Part shown: piece after piece, positions 10,630 through 22,699 of the stretch | Layout: every line of letters begins with the position of its first letter | Position numbering within the stretch: the stretch's first letter is position 1 | Source: Molanna angustata | Lineage: Eukaryota; Arthropoda; Insecta; Trichoptera; Molannidae | Direction: 5' to 3' | Length of the DNA: 64,000 nucleotides | NCBI GenBank assembly: GCA_963576475.1 | Contig: OY754987.1 | Span: 8,066,036 to 8,130,035, forward strand | Translations under genes and position numbers: made by a program | The notes under the pieces: generated by a model | Databases searched by the model: none | What the model saw: the letters and a program-made list of their open reading frames with translations, nothing else | Told to the model about the DNA's origin: nothing

Positions 10630-11880
10630 GTTTTTATTTCTCCAGACATTATTTTGTAAGCAACCAGCTACGGCTATTGGTTTAATGCCCTGTGTACGGA
10701 ATTCATCGTACAGGTAATAATTGCTGGTAAGAGATCTCTACACCTAAGTATGTAAATCGCATGACCATATATTATTTCAATCACAAAAATAATTCTTGCA
10801 CTTAATAATTCCGTTCAAAAAGAAGTATACTCACTTATTCCTTAAGTACATTCTGACATTCTTTTACTCGTCAATACCCCAAAGGGATATAGTGGGGAGT
10901 TATGCATTCGCAATTTTTAAAGTTATTTAACTAGTATCATGCTGAGATTGTATTTTGAAAGTATCATCACAATGCATCTGTGTGTATGTGCTGTGTACTA
11001 TATGCTAAGTGCTATGTACGGCGTGTTTATTTTACTTTATCGATTATAGACTAAAATAATCATTCGATTATTTTCAAATCTAGCAAATTTGTGTATCTAA
11101 TACTTGCTTAGACCCCATTAGATTTTGAAGAATATCTGAATAGTGATTAATTTTTTTAACTGTCAAATATTTCAAAGTGACCCCAAGCTCAGGAAACTTG
11201 AAATTTAATATTTTTATTTTCAAATTGTTAAAAAGGCATACCACTTTCATAGAATGGCATTGTTGAATTATCAAGTTTACGTAATAAAATATTTAACTAA
11301 AAAATAATTTAACTTACTCGTATCGTTTTGGCTACAAACCACTCGATTTTTTCTATTTTTCGATAGTAAACTGTGAATTATTTTTTATTATCAGACAAGC
11401 ACCCAAGCTGATATGAACGATGTTAACACTGTATATTGCAGCAAATCCAACTATGTTGTGTTCAACGCACACAACCACAACCCACTCGCTTCTTAAGTAT
11501 TCCTTTGATATTCTACGGATATAGTAATAGTATATAGATTTTTGTATATTGTAACTTCGAACCCTGCAAAGTATATGTGAGTTTTAATATTATTTGAAAG
11601 GATCAGTTTCCCTCTAGTACTGCGGCTCAAATGATCATAAATATATGTATGATCCATTTTATATGGAAAAAGTTTTTCAAAATACAACTTTGATACGATT
11701 CATACATACAAAACCATCAACTCCATATGTCTAGTCTATTATAATTCTGTTTTATTAAAAATAATAATATTAACTTCTGTATAATCTGATAGTTATATCA
11801 ACATTCTCGAATTTCTTCTTCGTGTATTATTCCTTAATATTGGATCACATCATTCATTATCATCACTCATAGTGACCTAG
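10630..11880. other. AT-rich stretch, nothing recognised
   Basis: Short frames only, none with recognisable similarity. No repeat family seen elsewhere in the window occurs here. Confidence 0.5.
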
Positions 11881-11884
11881 GGAG

Positions 11885-12180
11885 TTGAAGCAAGGGCAAA
11901 TACGGTGAGAATAAAACAGCTTTTCAGAAAAACAGATGAAAACGCTAAGACCTATCTTGGGCAGAGCCTTCAGAGACAGAATTGGAGTTCAGTGGAGGAT
12001 ATTGTAAGGTGGAACAGGTAAAGAAGACGATACTAGAGAGATCATGTAGAGAAGATGAATCCAGAAAGGCTACTAAAGATTGCAATGCGTGAAGTACCAG
12101 GGGGACGTCGACCATCGGGAAGACCATCAAAGAGATGGAAGCAGAGCTGGACATCCTCGTCCCAGGACCTGTAGAAACAG
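11885..12180 (+). pseudogene. LINE (RTE-like) ORF2 C-terminal remnant
   Basis: The plus frame holds VEARANTVRIKQLFRK, then WSSVEDIVRWNR, a stop, RDHVEKMNPERLLKIAM and GRRPSGRPSKRWKQSW. The 'EDIVRW..RRR..RDHV.KM' and 'GRP.KRW' motifs are typical of the segment after the RT thumb in arthropod RTE-like LINEs. The sisters at 43.4-44.2 kb carry the same motifs. In-frame stops make it non-functional. Confidence 0.55.
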
Positions 12181-12189
12181 ATCATAGAT

Positions 12190-12790
12190 CTACCAAAAGA
12201 GGAAGAAGATCATTCATTACTGGACATGGTAGTTTCAAAAGTTATCTGTTTTTTTTTTCACTTATCCGATTCGTCCTCATGTCAGCTTTCCGAAGTCAAA
12301 TTCGAAAAAATATTTTCCTGAGAACAGCAAATCATTCCCAACACTACGTTGTGCGCTTCTTAGGAAGAGTGTAATGGACTCAAATACTAATAGATGGTGT
12401 CCCTTACGTAGCCATGTTAAAATCATGCTTCGTGATAATCCTGGGGGGCGAGTCTGGTTCGGCCGGCGAAATCAAAACCCTAGTGATTACCCATATCATG
12501 GATATTTACCGTACGGAGTTCTATGACATCTGAAGATATTGTAGAACTCCTTATAATAATTACATCCATGATATGGGTAATCACGAGGGTTTTGATTTCG
12601 CCGATTGAACCAGACTTCAACTTGCCCCCCTGATCAGACTTCTGAGCATATACTATCGGAATGCACTAACTTCTACGTCTGACTCTACAACGATATCCAA
12701 GGGAGTTTTTTTTTTGGATATGCGTTCCTTGTAGCCACGAAGAGCAAATTCAGGGCTTTCAAGACTTTTCCTTAAAAATACGTTTTACTC
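12190..12790 (+). pseudogene. LINE ORF2 C-terminus interrupted by a MITE and a second repeat
   Basis: The plus strand reads FITGHGSFKSYLFFF; after the interruptions it gives RDNPDQTSEHIL and then TNFYV. The 15.3-kb copy has the uninterrupted order LTGQGSFESYIFRFHLSD, CQLCDNPDQTFEHIL, CTNFSV. These are the 'LTGHG.F..YL' and C..C....H...C motifs at the end of I/R1-like LINE ORF2. Inserted are the 12290-12430 repeat and the palindromic MITE at 12443-12630. Confidence 0.55.
12443..12630. mobile_element. Palindromic MITE, family P, copy 2
   Basis: It starts GGGGGGCGAGTCTGG and ends CTTGCCCCCC; the 188-bp arms pair around 'gacatctgaagatattgta'. It lies inside a LINE sentence: 'gataatcct' before and 'tgatcagacttctgagcat' after. 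The empty site is visible at 15315-15350 on the minus strand ('gataaccctgatcagac'). The comparison implies that the insertion added the palindrome plus one duplicated T. Confidence 0.88.
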
Positions 12791-13038
12791 TTATCTTCAT
12801 TTCAGTGAACGGAGAGCCAGCTGTTATTTCCTTATAATTAGCTCTCTTTGGCACTTAAAGTGCTGTGTCTGCATGGTTTTGGACTTCTCCAGACTCTTAT
12901 TATGTTCTTCATAGTTTTGCAAGGGGCTGTTATTAGTCCTCATAAGCAGAACGGGTGGTGGTGGAGATGGAACGGTATTATCAAATGGTGATGCAGCAAA
13001 AGTTATCAAAATATATTATTGATCTATTTTAATAATGA

Positions 13039-13180
13039 TTGTCCTTGATCCTAGTAATTGTGCACACTTGGTATTTCCAGCACAATCCTTGAGCCTAGTA
13101 GTTGTGCATACTTGGTACCTATTTCCAGCACAATCCTTGAGCCTAGTAGTTGTGCACACTTGGTATTGCCAGCACAAAAA
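13039..13180 (+). repeat. Tandem triplication, about 55-62 bp unit
   Basis: Three copies of 'ccttga.cctagtagttgtgcacacttggta' followed by 'tttccagcacaat'. The second unit carries a short insertion ('cta'). Confidence 0.85.
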
Positions 13181-13511
13181 TATTTAAAAATATATTCATC
13201 AAACCACTATTGAAGAAAAATAGGATTTATTTGTTTATTTTTATTTTGTTTTGCTTTAAAAGTATGTAACAGGTACTATGTCCAATAATATTAATTTAAC
13301 ACGTACTCGCACATTCTAGACACTTACCCGGGACATTTCGTTCAAGAGTCAAATATCGAACAAACTTAGACAATTACATAAAACTTATGATCAAGAGTAT
13401 CCTCATCGTTTCATTTATAAATTGTTTTTGGTGAATGAAACAGGTACTTAAATATCCGTAAGGAAATCTAATCCAACTAACCCAACCAAAGTGATTCTTC
13501 TCTTTATTATT

Positions 13512-13735
13512 GTAAATAGCCGTGGCACAGTTGGTAAGCCGTTCGGTTTCTTTGCGGGTGTCCTGGGTTCGATTCCCAGCAGAGGAAAAATTTATTTAAA
13601 TTCATTTCTCACGCTAATGTTGCTTCTCTGGGCTAGAAACACTGGTTACTTTGAAGAAATTGCCATATGGCAATAAACTCGCCACTTGCGCAGGCTGCAA
13701 GGAAATGTTCATTATTGTAGTATTCAAGGAAGTAT
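13512..13735 (+). mobile_element. tRNA-derived SINE, family B, copy 1
   Basis: The head 'ccgtggcacagttggtaagcc' has an A-box-like sequence, and the B box is GGTTCGATTCCCAG. The body 'tttctcacgctaatgttgcttctctggg' leads to a 3' domain 'gaagaaattgccatatggcaataaactcgcc'. The perfect hairpin TTGCCATATGGCAA within it is shared with the 3' end of the CR1/Jockey-like LINE at 17.2 kb. Other copies are at 40103, 58919 and, split, at 38351/39428. Confidence 0.85.
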
Positions 13736-13756
13736 TTATTATTATTATCATTATTA

Positions 13757-14222
13757 AAGTTGCATATACGCAAACATTGGATTTTTTCCCTGTCGGGAGT
13801 CAATGATATTTCTATGTCAATTTTTTTAATATCTCAATAGAGAAGAAGGCGCAGTTCAGGGGTGACATCTATGCGAAAGCATTATTAACTCATGTATAAG
13901 AACTGTGCCTTTCATTGCATACGAACTGATTACTTAATAGAGTGCTTTACAAAAATAGTTACTTCGTCATTTCATAAATGGCAATGGTAAAAATAGCTTA
14001 TTTTCAAGAACTACAATATCTATGAATAAATTATGTAGATCATTCAAAAAATGGATTGATAGGGAACCCAATAAAAAGGCATAACTGGTGAACGTTGCGC
14101 AAGCGCATAAAATGATAGCGTAAACTATCCGATGACAGGACTTAAGCTCTGTAGATGCCTTGATACCTCTTAATATTCCAGCTTCGTCTCTATTGAGATA
14201 TTAAAAAAATGTAAAATGTTAT
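13757..14222 (-). mobile_element. Hairpin family H, copy b
   Basis: On the plus strand the tail comes first: 'ttgcatatacgcaaacattgg', 'tttttccctgtcgggagtca'. A short left arm follows ('aatatctcaatagag'), then 'gcgcagttcaggggtgacatct', then the long arm with 'gtgaacgttgcgcaagcgcat' and 'cttcgtctctattgagatatt'. Tail-first on the plus strand means the element is in minus orientation. It abuts the family B SINE's TTATTATT tail. Confidence 0.8.
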
Positions 14223-14224
14223 CC

Positions 14225-14690
14225 CTTTTTGAATATATTTCCTTTAAATCTCTGATTTCTTCAATTTATTATATTTATATGCATTAAAATATTTATGAAT
14301 ATATAGATTCAAAAGTTTGTAAAATTTAATGAAAGGAATTACCTATTTATCAAGTTGGTACCTTTGTATAGAGGGAATAAATTTTCCATATATTATGAAC
14401 ATGTTAATTAATTGTGACATGTTGGTATTCATAATTTTAATTAATGTTTTAATATATTTCATTCGCTACATTTAATTTCACCATTCTTCAATGGAAAACT
14501 CAGAAATATATATTAAGAAATCTTTATACTCAAATTCAATTCAATACTTTGAATATGTATATTTATAATTAAACATGTTAGGTAAATGCATATTATAAAA
14601 AAATGTGATATATTTGGCTAAGAAATATCTGTCTTCAATCTGGTAACTGCGCATCCTTTTATATTTTGAAAACTATGCCAGAAGGGCCCC
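14225..14690. other. AT-rich stretch, nothing recognised
   Basis: Very AT-rich. No motif, repeat or frame of interest was seen. Confidence 0.5.
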
Positions 14691-14724
14691 GATAGCTTTG
14701 AGAAGCATGGAGAGCAGAAAATCC

Positions 14725-15060
14725 AGAGGTCACTCACCCACTTGATGGATTGACGCTGTCAAGTCTGCTATAGGAGCCTCATCTATCGAAACCATCATTT
14801 GATCTGCCCAAGAACGTCTTATACGTAGCAGACCATTCGTTGAATGATTGAGTATTGCCGCTATTCTCCCCATCACAGAAGACATAATGTCTATCATTTC
14901 TGATTGTATCACTCTTAGTGGTGTTGGTATGAAATATGTCTGATAGTAGTTCCTTCGGGGAGCAGCCGCTTCGGGGATGGATAGGGCTACAAGCTCTGAA
15001 ACGTTCACAATGGAGTGGGATAGGAGACTGTTCTTCCTTCACCACCATCCGTTCTGCTTA
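14725..15060 (-). other. Unrecognised 92-codon open frame beside a LINE remnant
   Basis: A minus frame at 14730-15008 begins MNVSELVALSIPEAAAPRR and stays open to HQVGE. It is less AT-rich than its surroundings. I do not recognise the protein. Its position, directly downstream of the LINE C-terminal remnant at 15130-15545 on the same strand, suggests it belongs to a LINE 3' region or another element. A host exon cannot be excluded. Confidence 0.25.
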
Positions 15061-15129
15061 TGGGGCTAATAACGGTCTCTTGCGAAACTCTGAAAGAACA
15101 TAAGAACTTAATAAGAGTCCGGAGAACTC

Positions 15130-15545
15130 TAAAACCTTACGATAGTGAAGATAAGGGTGCACCGTATTTTAGACAGAAAGTTTTGAAAGCCCTAAAGTTG
15201 CTCTTCGTGGATACAAGGTCCGGATGTCCAATGGGTCCAAAGAAATTCCCTCCGACATCGTTGTAGAGTTTTCGGCGGAACGTTGACACGGAGAAATTAG
15301 TGCATTTCTGCAGGATATGCTCAAAAGTCTGATCAGGGTTATCACAAAGCTGACATGAGGACAAATCGGATAAGTGAAAACGAAAAATATAACTTTCGAA
15401 ACTGCCTTGTCCAGTAAGGAATAGCGTGGTCCAATATTCGGGAACAATCCACGAAGAAGATATTCGAGTCCTCATATCGGGAAGAAATAAAAACGTCAGT
15501 CTGCCCACGGAAGAAGACCTCCAGCGACATTACCAAGCGTCTAGA
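15130..15545 (-). pseudogene. LINE ORF2 C-terminus (I/R1-like)
   Basis: The minus strand at 15508-15137 is open for 123 codons: FLTGQGSFESYIFRFHLSD, then CQLCDNPDQTFEHILQKC, then RRKLYNDVGG. CxxC-x8-H-x4-C is the C-terminal zinc-like cluster after the RNase H of I/R1-like LINEs. The RT and RNase H themselves are missing, so this is a 5'-truncated copy. It is the uninterrupted counterpart of the 12.2-12.8 kb remnant and shows the MITE's empty site. Confidence 0.6.
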
Positions 15546-15925
15546 AGAGAACTCCGGGCCAAGTTCTCAACTCTCCACGAACAGTGGGTAAATTTACAGA
15601 TGGGAGAGAAACACCACCTGAAATTGATCTTCGGCCTCTATACAGGTTGGAGACAGTGAGATTCTGTCAATTCTGTATCATAGATCACTAGGAGCCTTAC
15701 TCTCGACACTCGGTTCCAATCTCAACCTCGAATTTACGCTTAAAACTTACTTTTTTCATAAAGAACAAGGCGAACTATAGGAAAGAGAATAGATAATCTT
15801 TTTTCTTTTTTCTCTTGCTTTATTGTTGCATAATTTTTTTCTGTTTATATTTTTAATATCGAAAAACATTTTTGTTTACTTAAAATGAAGTGTTTTATTT
15901 TTGTAAATGTAAATGTTTTTTTTAA

Positions 15926-16480
<555 letters not shown>

Positions 16481-16489
16481 TCCCATTTT

Positions 16490-17160
16490 TTCTCTAGGTC
16501 ACAGGCCAGTAGTTTGTAGCTTGTTATTGGATAGTATTAGCAGTAACTTTAACATTTTAAAAACCAATTTTATTCAGCGTAGCACGGGATAGGCCAGTTT
16601 GGCGTACTTTACTTTGTTTGACAAAGGCGAGATGAATAAGGAAGAAATTGAAATATATAACAAAATAATGAATGAAAAAAGATGAGACTATTAGGATATC
16701 ATAAAATGTATGTAGGTTTATGTGCATAATGATGTCACCTGGGAATATGAAATATGCATGTAAGTTTAACTCTCAGAACCAGGTCAACATAGCGTGGAAT
16801 GTAATAGTTTTCTGAATGGTTAGTAACTAGGTATGTTCCTGTACCTTGCTCTGTAGATGGTTTAATAAAAATTAAAGTGTATTTTGAAAGTCTCAGATGT
16901 CGGCCATTAAATATTTCAGCCAGAGATGTTCTAGGAATATTTCCATTGCTTTATAATGCGCCATTTCGATGTAATATTCAGTCTAGTTTGTTGCGTCATA
17001 AATATTCAAATTGACGTATTTTTTTTACTCCTCACTACCTCGAGGGGATATAGGGGTGTGTGCCATTGGGGTTGTTATTTAATTAAGAATATAATATATC
17101 AGAAGGTTGCGATTTTAAGTAAGTGTTCAAATTACTTCCCAATAACATACATCGCTATAT
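16490..17160. other. Spacer without recognised features
   Basis: The small frames here (for example 16956-17162) have no recognisable similarity. Confidence 0.45.
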
Positions 17161-17164
17161 AAGA

Positions 17165-18283
17165 TATTGCAATTTGATAATTTATTTATTTTGAATCTTC
17201 TTGTACATACAATTTGTACACTGGCGGGTTTATTGCCTAGTGGCAATTTCTTCCAACCAACCAGAGTTAATGTTAAGTATACAAAACAATGTGTACTATG
17301 GCAATCAGTTACATAATCACATACAAAATAAATAAATACAGCAGAATAAAAATAGAAAAACAAATAAGATAGCATAAAAGAACAATTCATAGCAATGATA
17401 GGAAAACTAAAGGATAAGGAAAGGAAGAGGAGAGGAAGATGTAATCAGGTGTTGTCAGATAAATATTTTTGCTTTAGCCTTTTCTTGAAGATGTTTAATG
17501 AGATAGACGACGTAATATCAGGACTTAGGTTATTCCATAGCCTAGCCGAATGTACTTCAAATGAAGAGCTTAAAAAATCAGAACTATGAATAGGGATAGA
17601 TAGTAAAGCACGTTCAGCAGATCGAAGTGGACGCCCGTGGCTTGAAAGATAAGTGAATTTATCCTTGAGATACTGAGGTAAATCTGGATTAAAAAGGACA
17701 GTGCCCCCAAGTCAAATTGAAAACGCTGTTCGTTTTCGCCAAGCGCTAATTTTTTTTGTATGGGATTTGACGTTTGTTGTAGAAATTTTTTCTACAATAA
17801 CAAACAACAAACGTCAAATCCCATACAAAAAAAATTAGCGCTTGGCGAAAACGAACAGCGTTTTCAATTTGACTTGGGGGCATTGTATAGTAATGACAAG
17901 ATATGTATATTACGTCGTTGTCGTATCTTGGGCCAATGAAGAAGATTACGGTAATGAGAAATATGATCAAATTTTTTTAGTCCAAAGATAAAACGGATGC
18001 AAACATTTTGAAGGCGTTCAACTTTGTTGAGATGTTCCTCGTTTGCATCCAAGTAGCTCACATCAGCATAGTCAAGCAACGGTAGGAGAAGTGATTGATC
18101 TAAGGTTATTTTACAGTGAAGTGGAAGGAAGTTCTTGAGTTTATTAAGTGAGTGTATGGCAAAGTAAGTGGATTTGCTGATATGTGATATCTGTTCATGC
18201 CAAGATAAGTTATTATCAATGTAGACCCCAAGGTCTTTCACGACCTTGGTATAAGGAATACATTGGTTATTGATATACAGTTA
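17165..18283 (-). pseudogene. CR1/Jockey-like LINE, RT C-terminus and intact 3' end
   Basis: Read on the minus strand from 18283: KVVKDLGVYIDNNLSWHEQ, then LPLLDYADVSYL, LNKVERLQNVCIRFIFG and HILSLLYN. A foldback insertion follows, then LFNPDLPQYLKDKFTYLSSH, then HSARLWNNLSPDI and FKKRLKQKYLSDNT. The stop is at 17445. This is the thumb and C-terminus of a non-LTR RT; fingers, palm and endonuclease are missing. The 3' UTR carries 'gttggaagaaattgccactaggcaataaacccgcc' with a hairpin and ends in AAATAAATAAA near 17180. The same 3' end occurs near 55.0 and 59.6 kb. Without the foldback the reading would be continuous, so the copy was fairly young when hit. Confidence 0.72.
17702..17882. mobile_element. 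181-bp foldback MITE inside the LINE
   Basis: The outer arms start TGCCCCCAAGTCAAATTG and end with the exact reverse complement. The arms stay identical for about 75 bp through 'gcgctaattttttttgtatggg' and 'gacgtttgttg'. The centre is 'tagaaattttttcta', with a 10-bp indel between the arms. It sits within the LINE ORF (LLYN before, LFNPDL after). No target duplication is evident. Confidence 0.85.
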
Positions 18284-19289
18284 TCCAACTGTCGATTCGT
18301 TCATGAGAATTCAATTCTCTTAATGAATCGATATTATTAAGCCAAGATGCGTGTACGAAGGAAAATTTTGTATGGTGTAGTGGACTTTTTGCAAGCTAAT
18401 AACACCAACTAGAGGCCTCGCAGCATATATGTTCCCATACATGGATTTACTCAGAATTCGGAGTAGAACATTTTATGTGAATTTGTGTGTGTGTCTGTGT
18501 GTGTCTGTCTGTGTGTCTGTCTGTCCCCCCCTTATAACTTTTGATCCGCTTAATTTACAGAGCCCAAAATTTTAAAATATATAAAAAATTACAAGCCTAC
18601 AAAACTTTTATACTCAGAATTGTGAATTTTTGTTTCAGTTAGGGGTTATCAACTTTTGAAATTTTGATTTATTTTTCCATATATCTCAGAAACCGTAAAA
18701 GCTAGAACGCTGAAAATTGGTATAAACATAGACAAATACAAAATCTCAATTTCATTTTTTCAAAAAAATTCCAGGGTTTCTCAAACATTTTTTATAAAGA
18801 AAAATATTTTTTTTATGATAAATTTATGAGTTTAACTGCCTATATTTCCAATTTTTTTTTAAAATATCGAAAAAAGCCGAAACATCTCAACTAGAAAATT
18901 TATTTTTCTATAAAAAATATTAATATTGTATTAGCACATTGCAATTTTTTTTCAACAATTTTTATAAAAATTTAATTTAGTGACGACATTGTTTCATACA
19001 ATTTGTATGGAAGTAAAACAATATCTAAGAAGACTTAATAATTTGATACTAATCTCCAAGCATACATACATACCATCATGCTGTTTTCACATTCTGGGTA
19101 GGATCAAAGGACTGACCTCCATACTATCCTATCTTGATATACATACCTAGGTACATGTGTTGTATAGAAAACCAAATATCTAAAAATATTAAATAATTTG
19201 TATTTATGGGTTTATAGTTTGGTACTTATTCTTCAACTATACATACTATCGCTATCGACAGTTGGATCTCATGTGTTACATGCAACTAG
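18284..19289 (+). mobile_element. Helitron-like element, family L, copy 1
   Basis: This 1006-bp element starts TCCAACTGTCGATTCG and ends 'cgacagttggatctcatgtg', 'ttacatgcaaCTAG', then T. A short 3' stem (CATGT-gtt-ACATG) precedes CTAG. TCCAACTGTCGAT near the start reappears inverted near the end as a subterminal repeat. The interior holds a (TGTG/TCTG)n run at 18483-18530 ending in CCCCCCC, and no ORF. Copy 2 (30899-31890) has the same ends in inverse orientation. It abuts the 5' end of the CR1/Jockey-like LINE. The TC...CTAG ends, absence of terminal inverted repeats and T at the 3' flank fit a rolling-circle element. Confidence 0.65.
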
Positions 19290-19294
19290 TTTAG

Positions 19295-20080
19295 TAGAAA
19301 TAGAAATAGTAATTGAGTGATGAAGGGTTTCATAATAAAAGAGGACTTACGTAATTTACATTTATTTTTGGTTTAAATAAGTTAAAATATAATACTCGAT
19401 AAATTTACAGATGTTCGCGATGTTCGGGTGTATATTAATTTTACGATATTTATTAAAGATATAACACTGCTGTCGTCCTGTCGGCTGATATGCGAATAAA
19501 TAAGCGCGCTGCCGTGCCATCCTTCCATTATATATTTCACAACAATTTCCGTGATATATTAAACCTTTTTTTATGATATAAGGAAATATATCAAACATAA
19601 TATTTTGAACAATTAGATGAAACTAAGTATAGCAATAAATTTTCAAGTTTTCGCTGTTACTCGAGTACTAGGTTAGAAAAGTATATATTTGGTACAGCAA
19701 TAAAGATTTCATTTCCCTTAAGATATTGAAGATGAGCAAGGGAATTCAAATCCCTCCGTTGCAATATTCATCCGCTGGGGCAAATGAAAGAGTTTTGGAA
19801 TGAACGAAGGAGCTTCTTCGATCTTAACAAAGAAGCAAAGCTTCTAGAGATTCACTGTAATTAGTTTTAGGAATTTCCTACATAAATTGAAGTACAAACA
19901 CTACTTTATATACAATCTTCAAAGTCTATATAAAAAGGAAAGTTGTTGGTAAAGAAATTTCGTTTTTTTTTCCAACAGAGGAATTGATTGCATTTTTCAT
20001 CTTCATTCATTTGATAAAATTGAACAATTTAGAATTTCATGCACAGTAATAAATAATGCTCTTTACCTGCATTGCAACAA
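19295..20080. other. Spacer without recognised features
   Basis: No frame or repeat was identified. A 78-codon minus frame at 19362-19598 has no recognisable similarity. Confidence 0.4.
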
Positions 20081-20083
20081 AAT

Positions 20084-20175
20084 AGTCTGGTGCAACCGGC
20101 GAAATCAATACCCTCTTGATTACCCATATCATGGATACCTATATGTAATTATCATATAATGGAGTTCTATTGCAT
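20084..20175 (+). mobile_element. Palindromic MITE family P, half copy
   Basis: One arm only: 'gtctggtgcaaccggcgaaatcaata', 'gattacccatatcatggata', 'ggagttctattgcat'. It ends exactly where the LINE remnant on the minus strand begins. Confidence 0.7.
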
Positions 20176-20560
20176 ATGGACATAGGCTTTCCCCTGAGAC
20201 CTCCACAGCTTCCTATCTTGGGATGACCGCAACCATCCGCCACCAGCCACTCGTCTATTATCATCAGGCCTGCACCTCGTTTGACGTCTTCCAATACTTC
20301 TTTTGCCCGTTCTAGGTCGCCATTCCAGCACATTCTCAGTCCATCGATCTTGAGTCTGTGGTTCGGGCGACATGCCCTGTCCAGCTCCACTTCTGCTTGG
20401 CAACCTTTTGTACAACGTTGGTTATTTTGGTTTTCTCTCTTATCCACAATTGATATTCTTGATTATAGTCAACTTCGCACAACAGGATAGTGATTATATA
20501 TTTCAACGTCTGATATAGAAATGCTTGTTTGTTAAAAATAATGTTTAACATAGCGCGATA
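20176..20560 (-). pseudogene. LINE ORF2 C-terminal remnant (RTE-like type)
   Basis: The minus frames give VVQKVAKQKWSWTGHVART, then (frame shifted) RWTENVLEWRPRTGKRS, IGRRQTR, VAGGGWLRSSQDRKLWRS and LGK/QGKAY. The order 'K..W.GH.AR...RW...VLEWRPR.GKR..GR...RW...I..VAG..W...AQDR..WR..G.AYV' is a very common insect LINE C-terminus. Two frameshifts show it is dead. The RT domain is missing. Confidence 0.65.
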
Positions 20561-20759
20561 GTTTTAGTCTTGTGTATTGTAAAATGTGAGAAGAATGTGA
20601 ATGTTTTTATTTCTACTGTAGATTTAGGAATATAAATTTATAACGATTACCCATATATAAATTACGTGTCAGAATCGAACTTAAATATTAACTACCTTTG
20701 TGACAGACGCCTGTATTTGGAGCATTGGAGTTCTTATATGTTTTTGGGTGTATAGTATA

Positions 20760-21435
<676 letters not shown>

Positions 21436-21587
21436 TAAACAAATAAAGGAATGCCTAAATAAATAAATATGACAAAATCTCGATGTGTATGGAAATTATT
21501 ATTAGTTTGCAAAATTTCATTCGGCAAATTTAATATTGAAGATTTTGTTGATGCGTGCCTAATTTAGTGATTTTATAACAAATATGT

Positions 21588-21690
21588 ATTTATGCTTAAT
21601 TTACGGAACATATGGAAAGCTTTATGCTTAATTTACGGAATGTATAACAAGCATTTATTCATATTTTACGGAGTATATGATTCATTCTTT
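21588..21690 (+). repeat. Three imperfect about 32-bp direct repeats
   Basis: 'ttatgcttaatttacggaacatatgg' near 21591, 'ttatgcttaatttacggaatgtataac' near 21623 and a weaker 'attcatattttacggagtatatg' near 21656. Confidence 0.6.
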
Positions 21691-22092
21691 ATGTAAAGAA
21701 ATGTGAATTTTCTGAATTATTTACCGACAGAATAACAAAGTGATTCAAGTTTAGTCATCTCTCTTATTTCAAAATGTTTTGTTTTTCGCCATTTTTCGAT
21801 GAGATGTAAATTTGAAACGTCCCATTCAGACGTCAACTATTCAGTCTATGAGAAATAATAAGTTTTTGAAAGAAACCAGCCGAAGAAGGAGAGTGATATA
21901 TACCTACACAATGAAGAGAGGGGAAGAAAAGGATTGGATTGGAAATGAAATCCGATGAAGCACAGCAATGGACTCAATAGAACCGTGAATTGAGAGCGAT
22001 GAATTCAGGGAGGCCATGATAAATTGAAACAGGAATACCTACCTTCCTTTAGTACATTGGTAACAGGAAATTTTAAAGCCCACGAGATGAAC

Positions 22093-22190
22093 ATCTGGGG
22101 GGTAAGTATCGTCAAAAAGTGGAATCAAAACCCTCGCGATAACCATTATCATGGATATAATTATCCTATGGAGTTCTATCTAGTATCTAA
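22093..22190 (+). mobile_element. Palindromic MITE family P, diverged half copy
   Basis: It starts 'ctggggggtaagt' and runs through 'ggaatcaaaaccctcgcgat', 'atggatataattatcctatggag' and 'ttctatctagtatctaa'. The second arm is absent. Confidence 0.6.
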
Positions 22191-22224
22191 CATTGTGACG
22201 ATATTATGACGTTAGGCATGGTGT

Positions 22225-22295
22225 GATGATATGAATTTATGTTCTCCTTTGTTGGGAATCGAACCCAGGGAGCCGGCACACAAATCTGGAAGATC
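22225..22295 (-). mobile_element. tRNA-derived SINE head fragment (family B-like)
   Basis: On the minus strand: 'gccggctccctgggttcgattcccaa' with a B box, then 'caaaggagaacataaattca', like the head-to-body junction of family B ('cagaggaaaaatttatttaa'). The 3' domain is missing. Confidence 0.5.
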
Positions 22296-22699
22296 TTAAT
22301 TGAGAAAAACGACGAAAACAGTAAAGAGAATCAATGTTTTGCTCGGTACTGAAAGACCTCAAATATTGACGCATTACGGGCAATATCTATGGAAATATCA
22401 AAGTAAAGCTATGAATGCTATCAATTACAAGAATTCTGGTGAATTTTCAAGAATTCAATGTATCTATGCTGGTAAAGTATAGCGGTTGAACCGCCATTTT
22501 ATTTATTGTAAAGAAGATCTATTTTTTTAGCCTGTTATAAATAAAATAATATATTTCAAACACATATAAATACATAATAGGTATATTATCGACATGTACC
22601 TACTTCATGGGGTAGTCCGAGAAAATTGAACGCCACATTTTTCAATCTTGACATAATGTAGATTCATTGCATTATCAACATGCATGCATATTATTATTA

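Noticed and set aside
16956..17390. Open frames of 68-87 codons on both strands near 17 kb
   Set aside because: The minus frame is the 3' UTR of the CR1/Jockey-like LINE and the plus frame has no recognisable similarity; neither is a gene.
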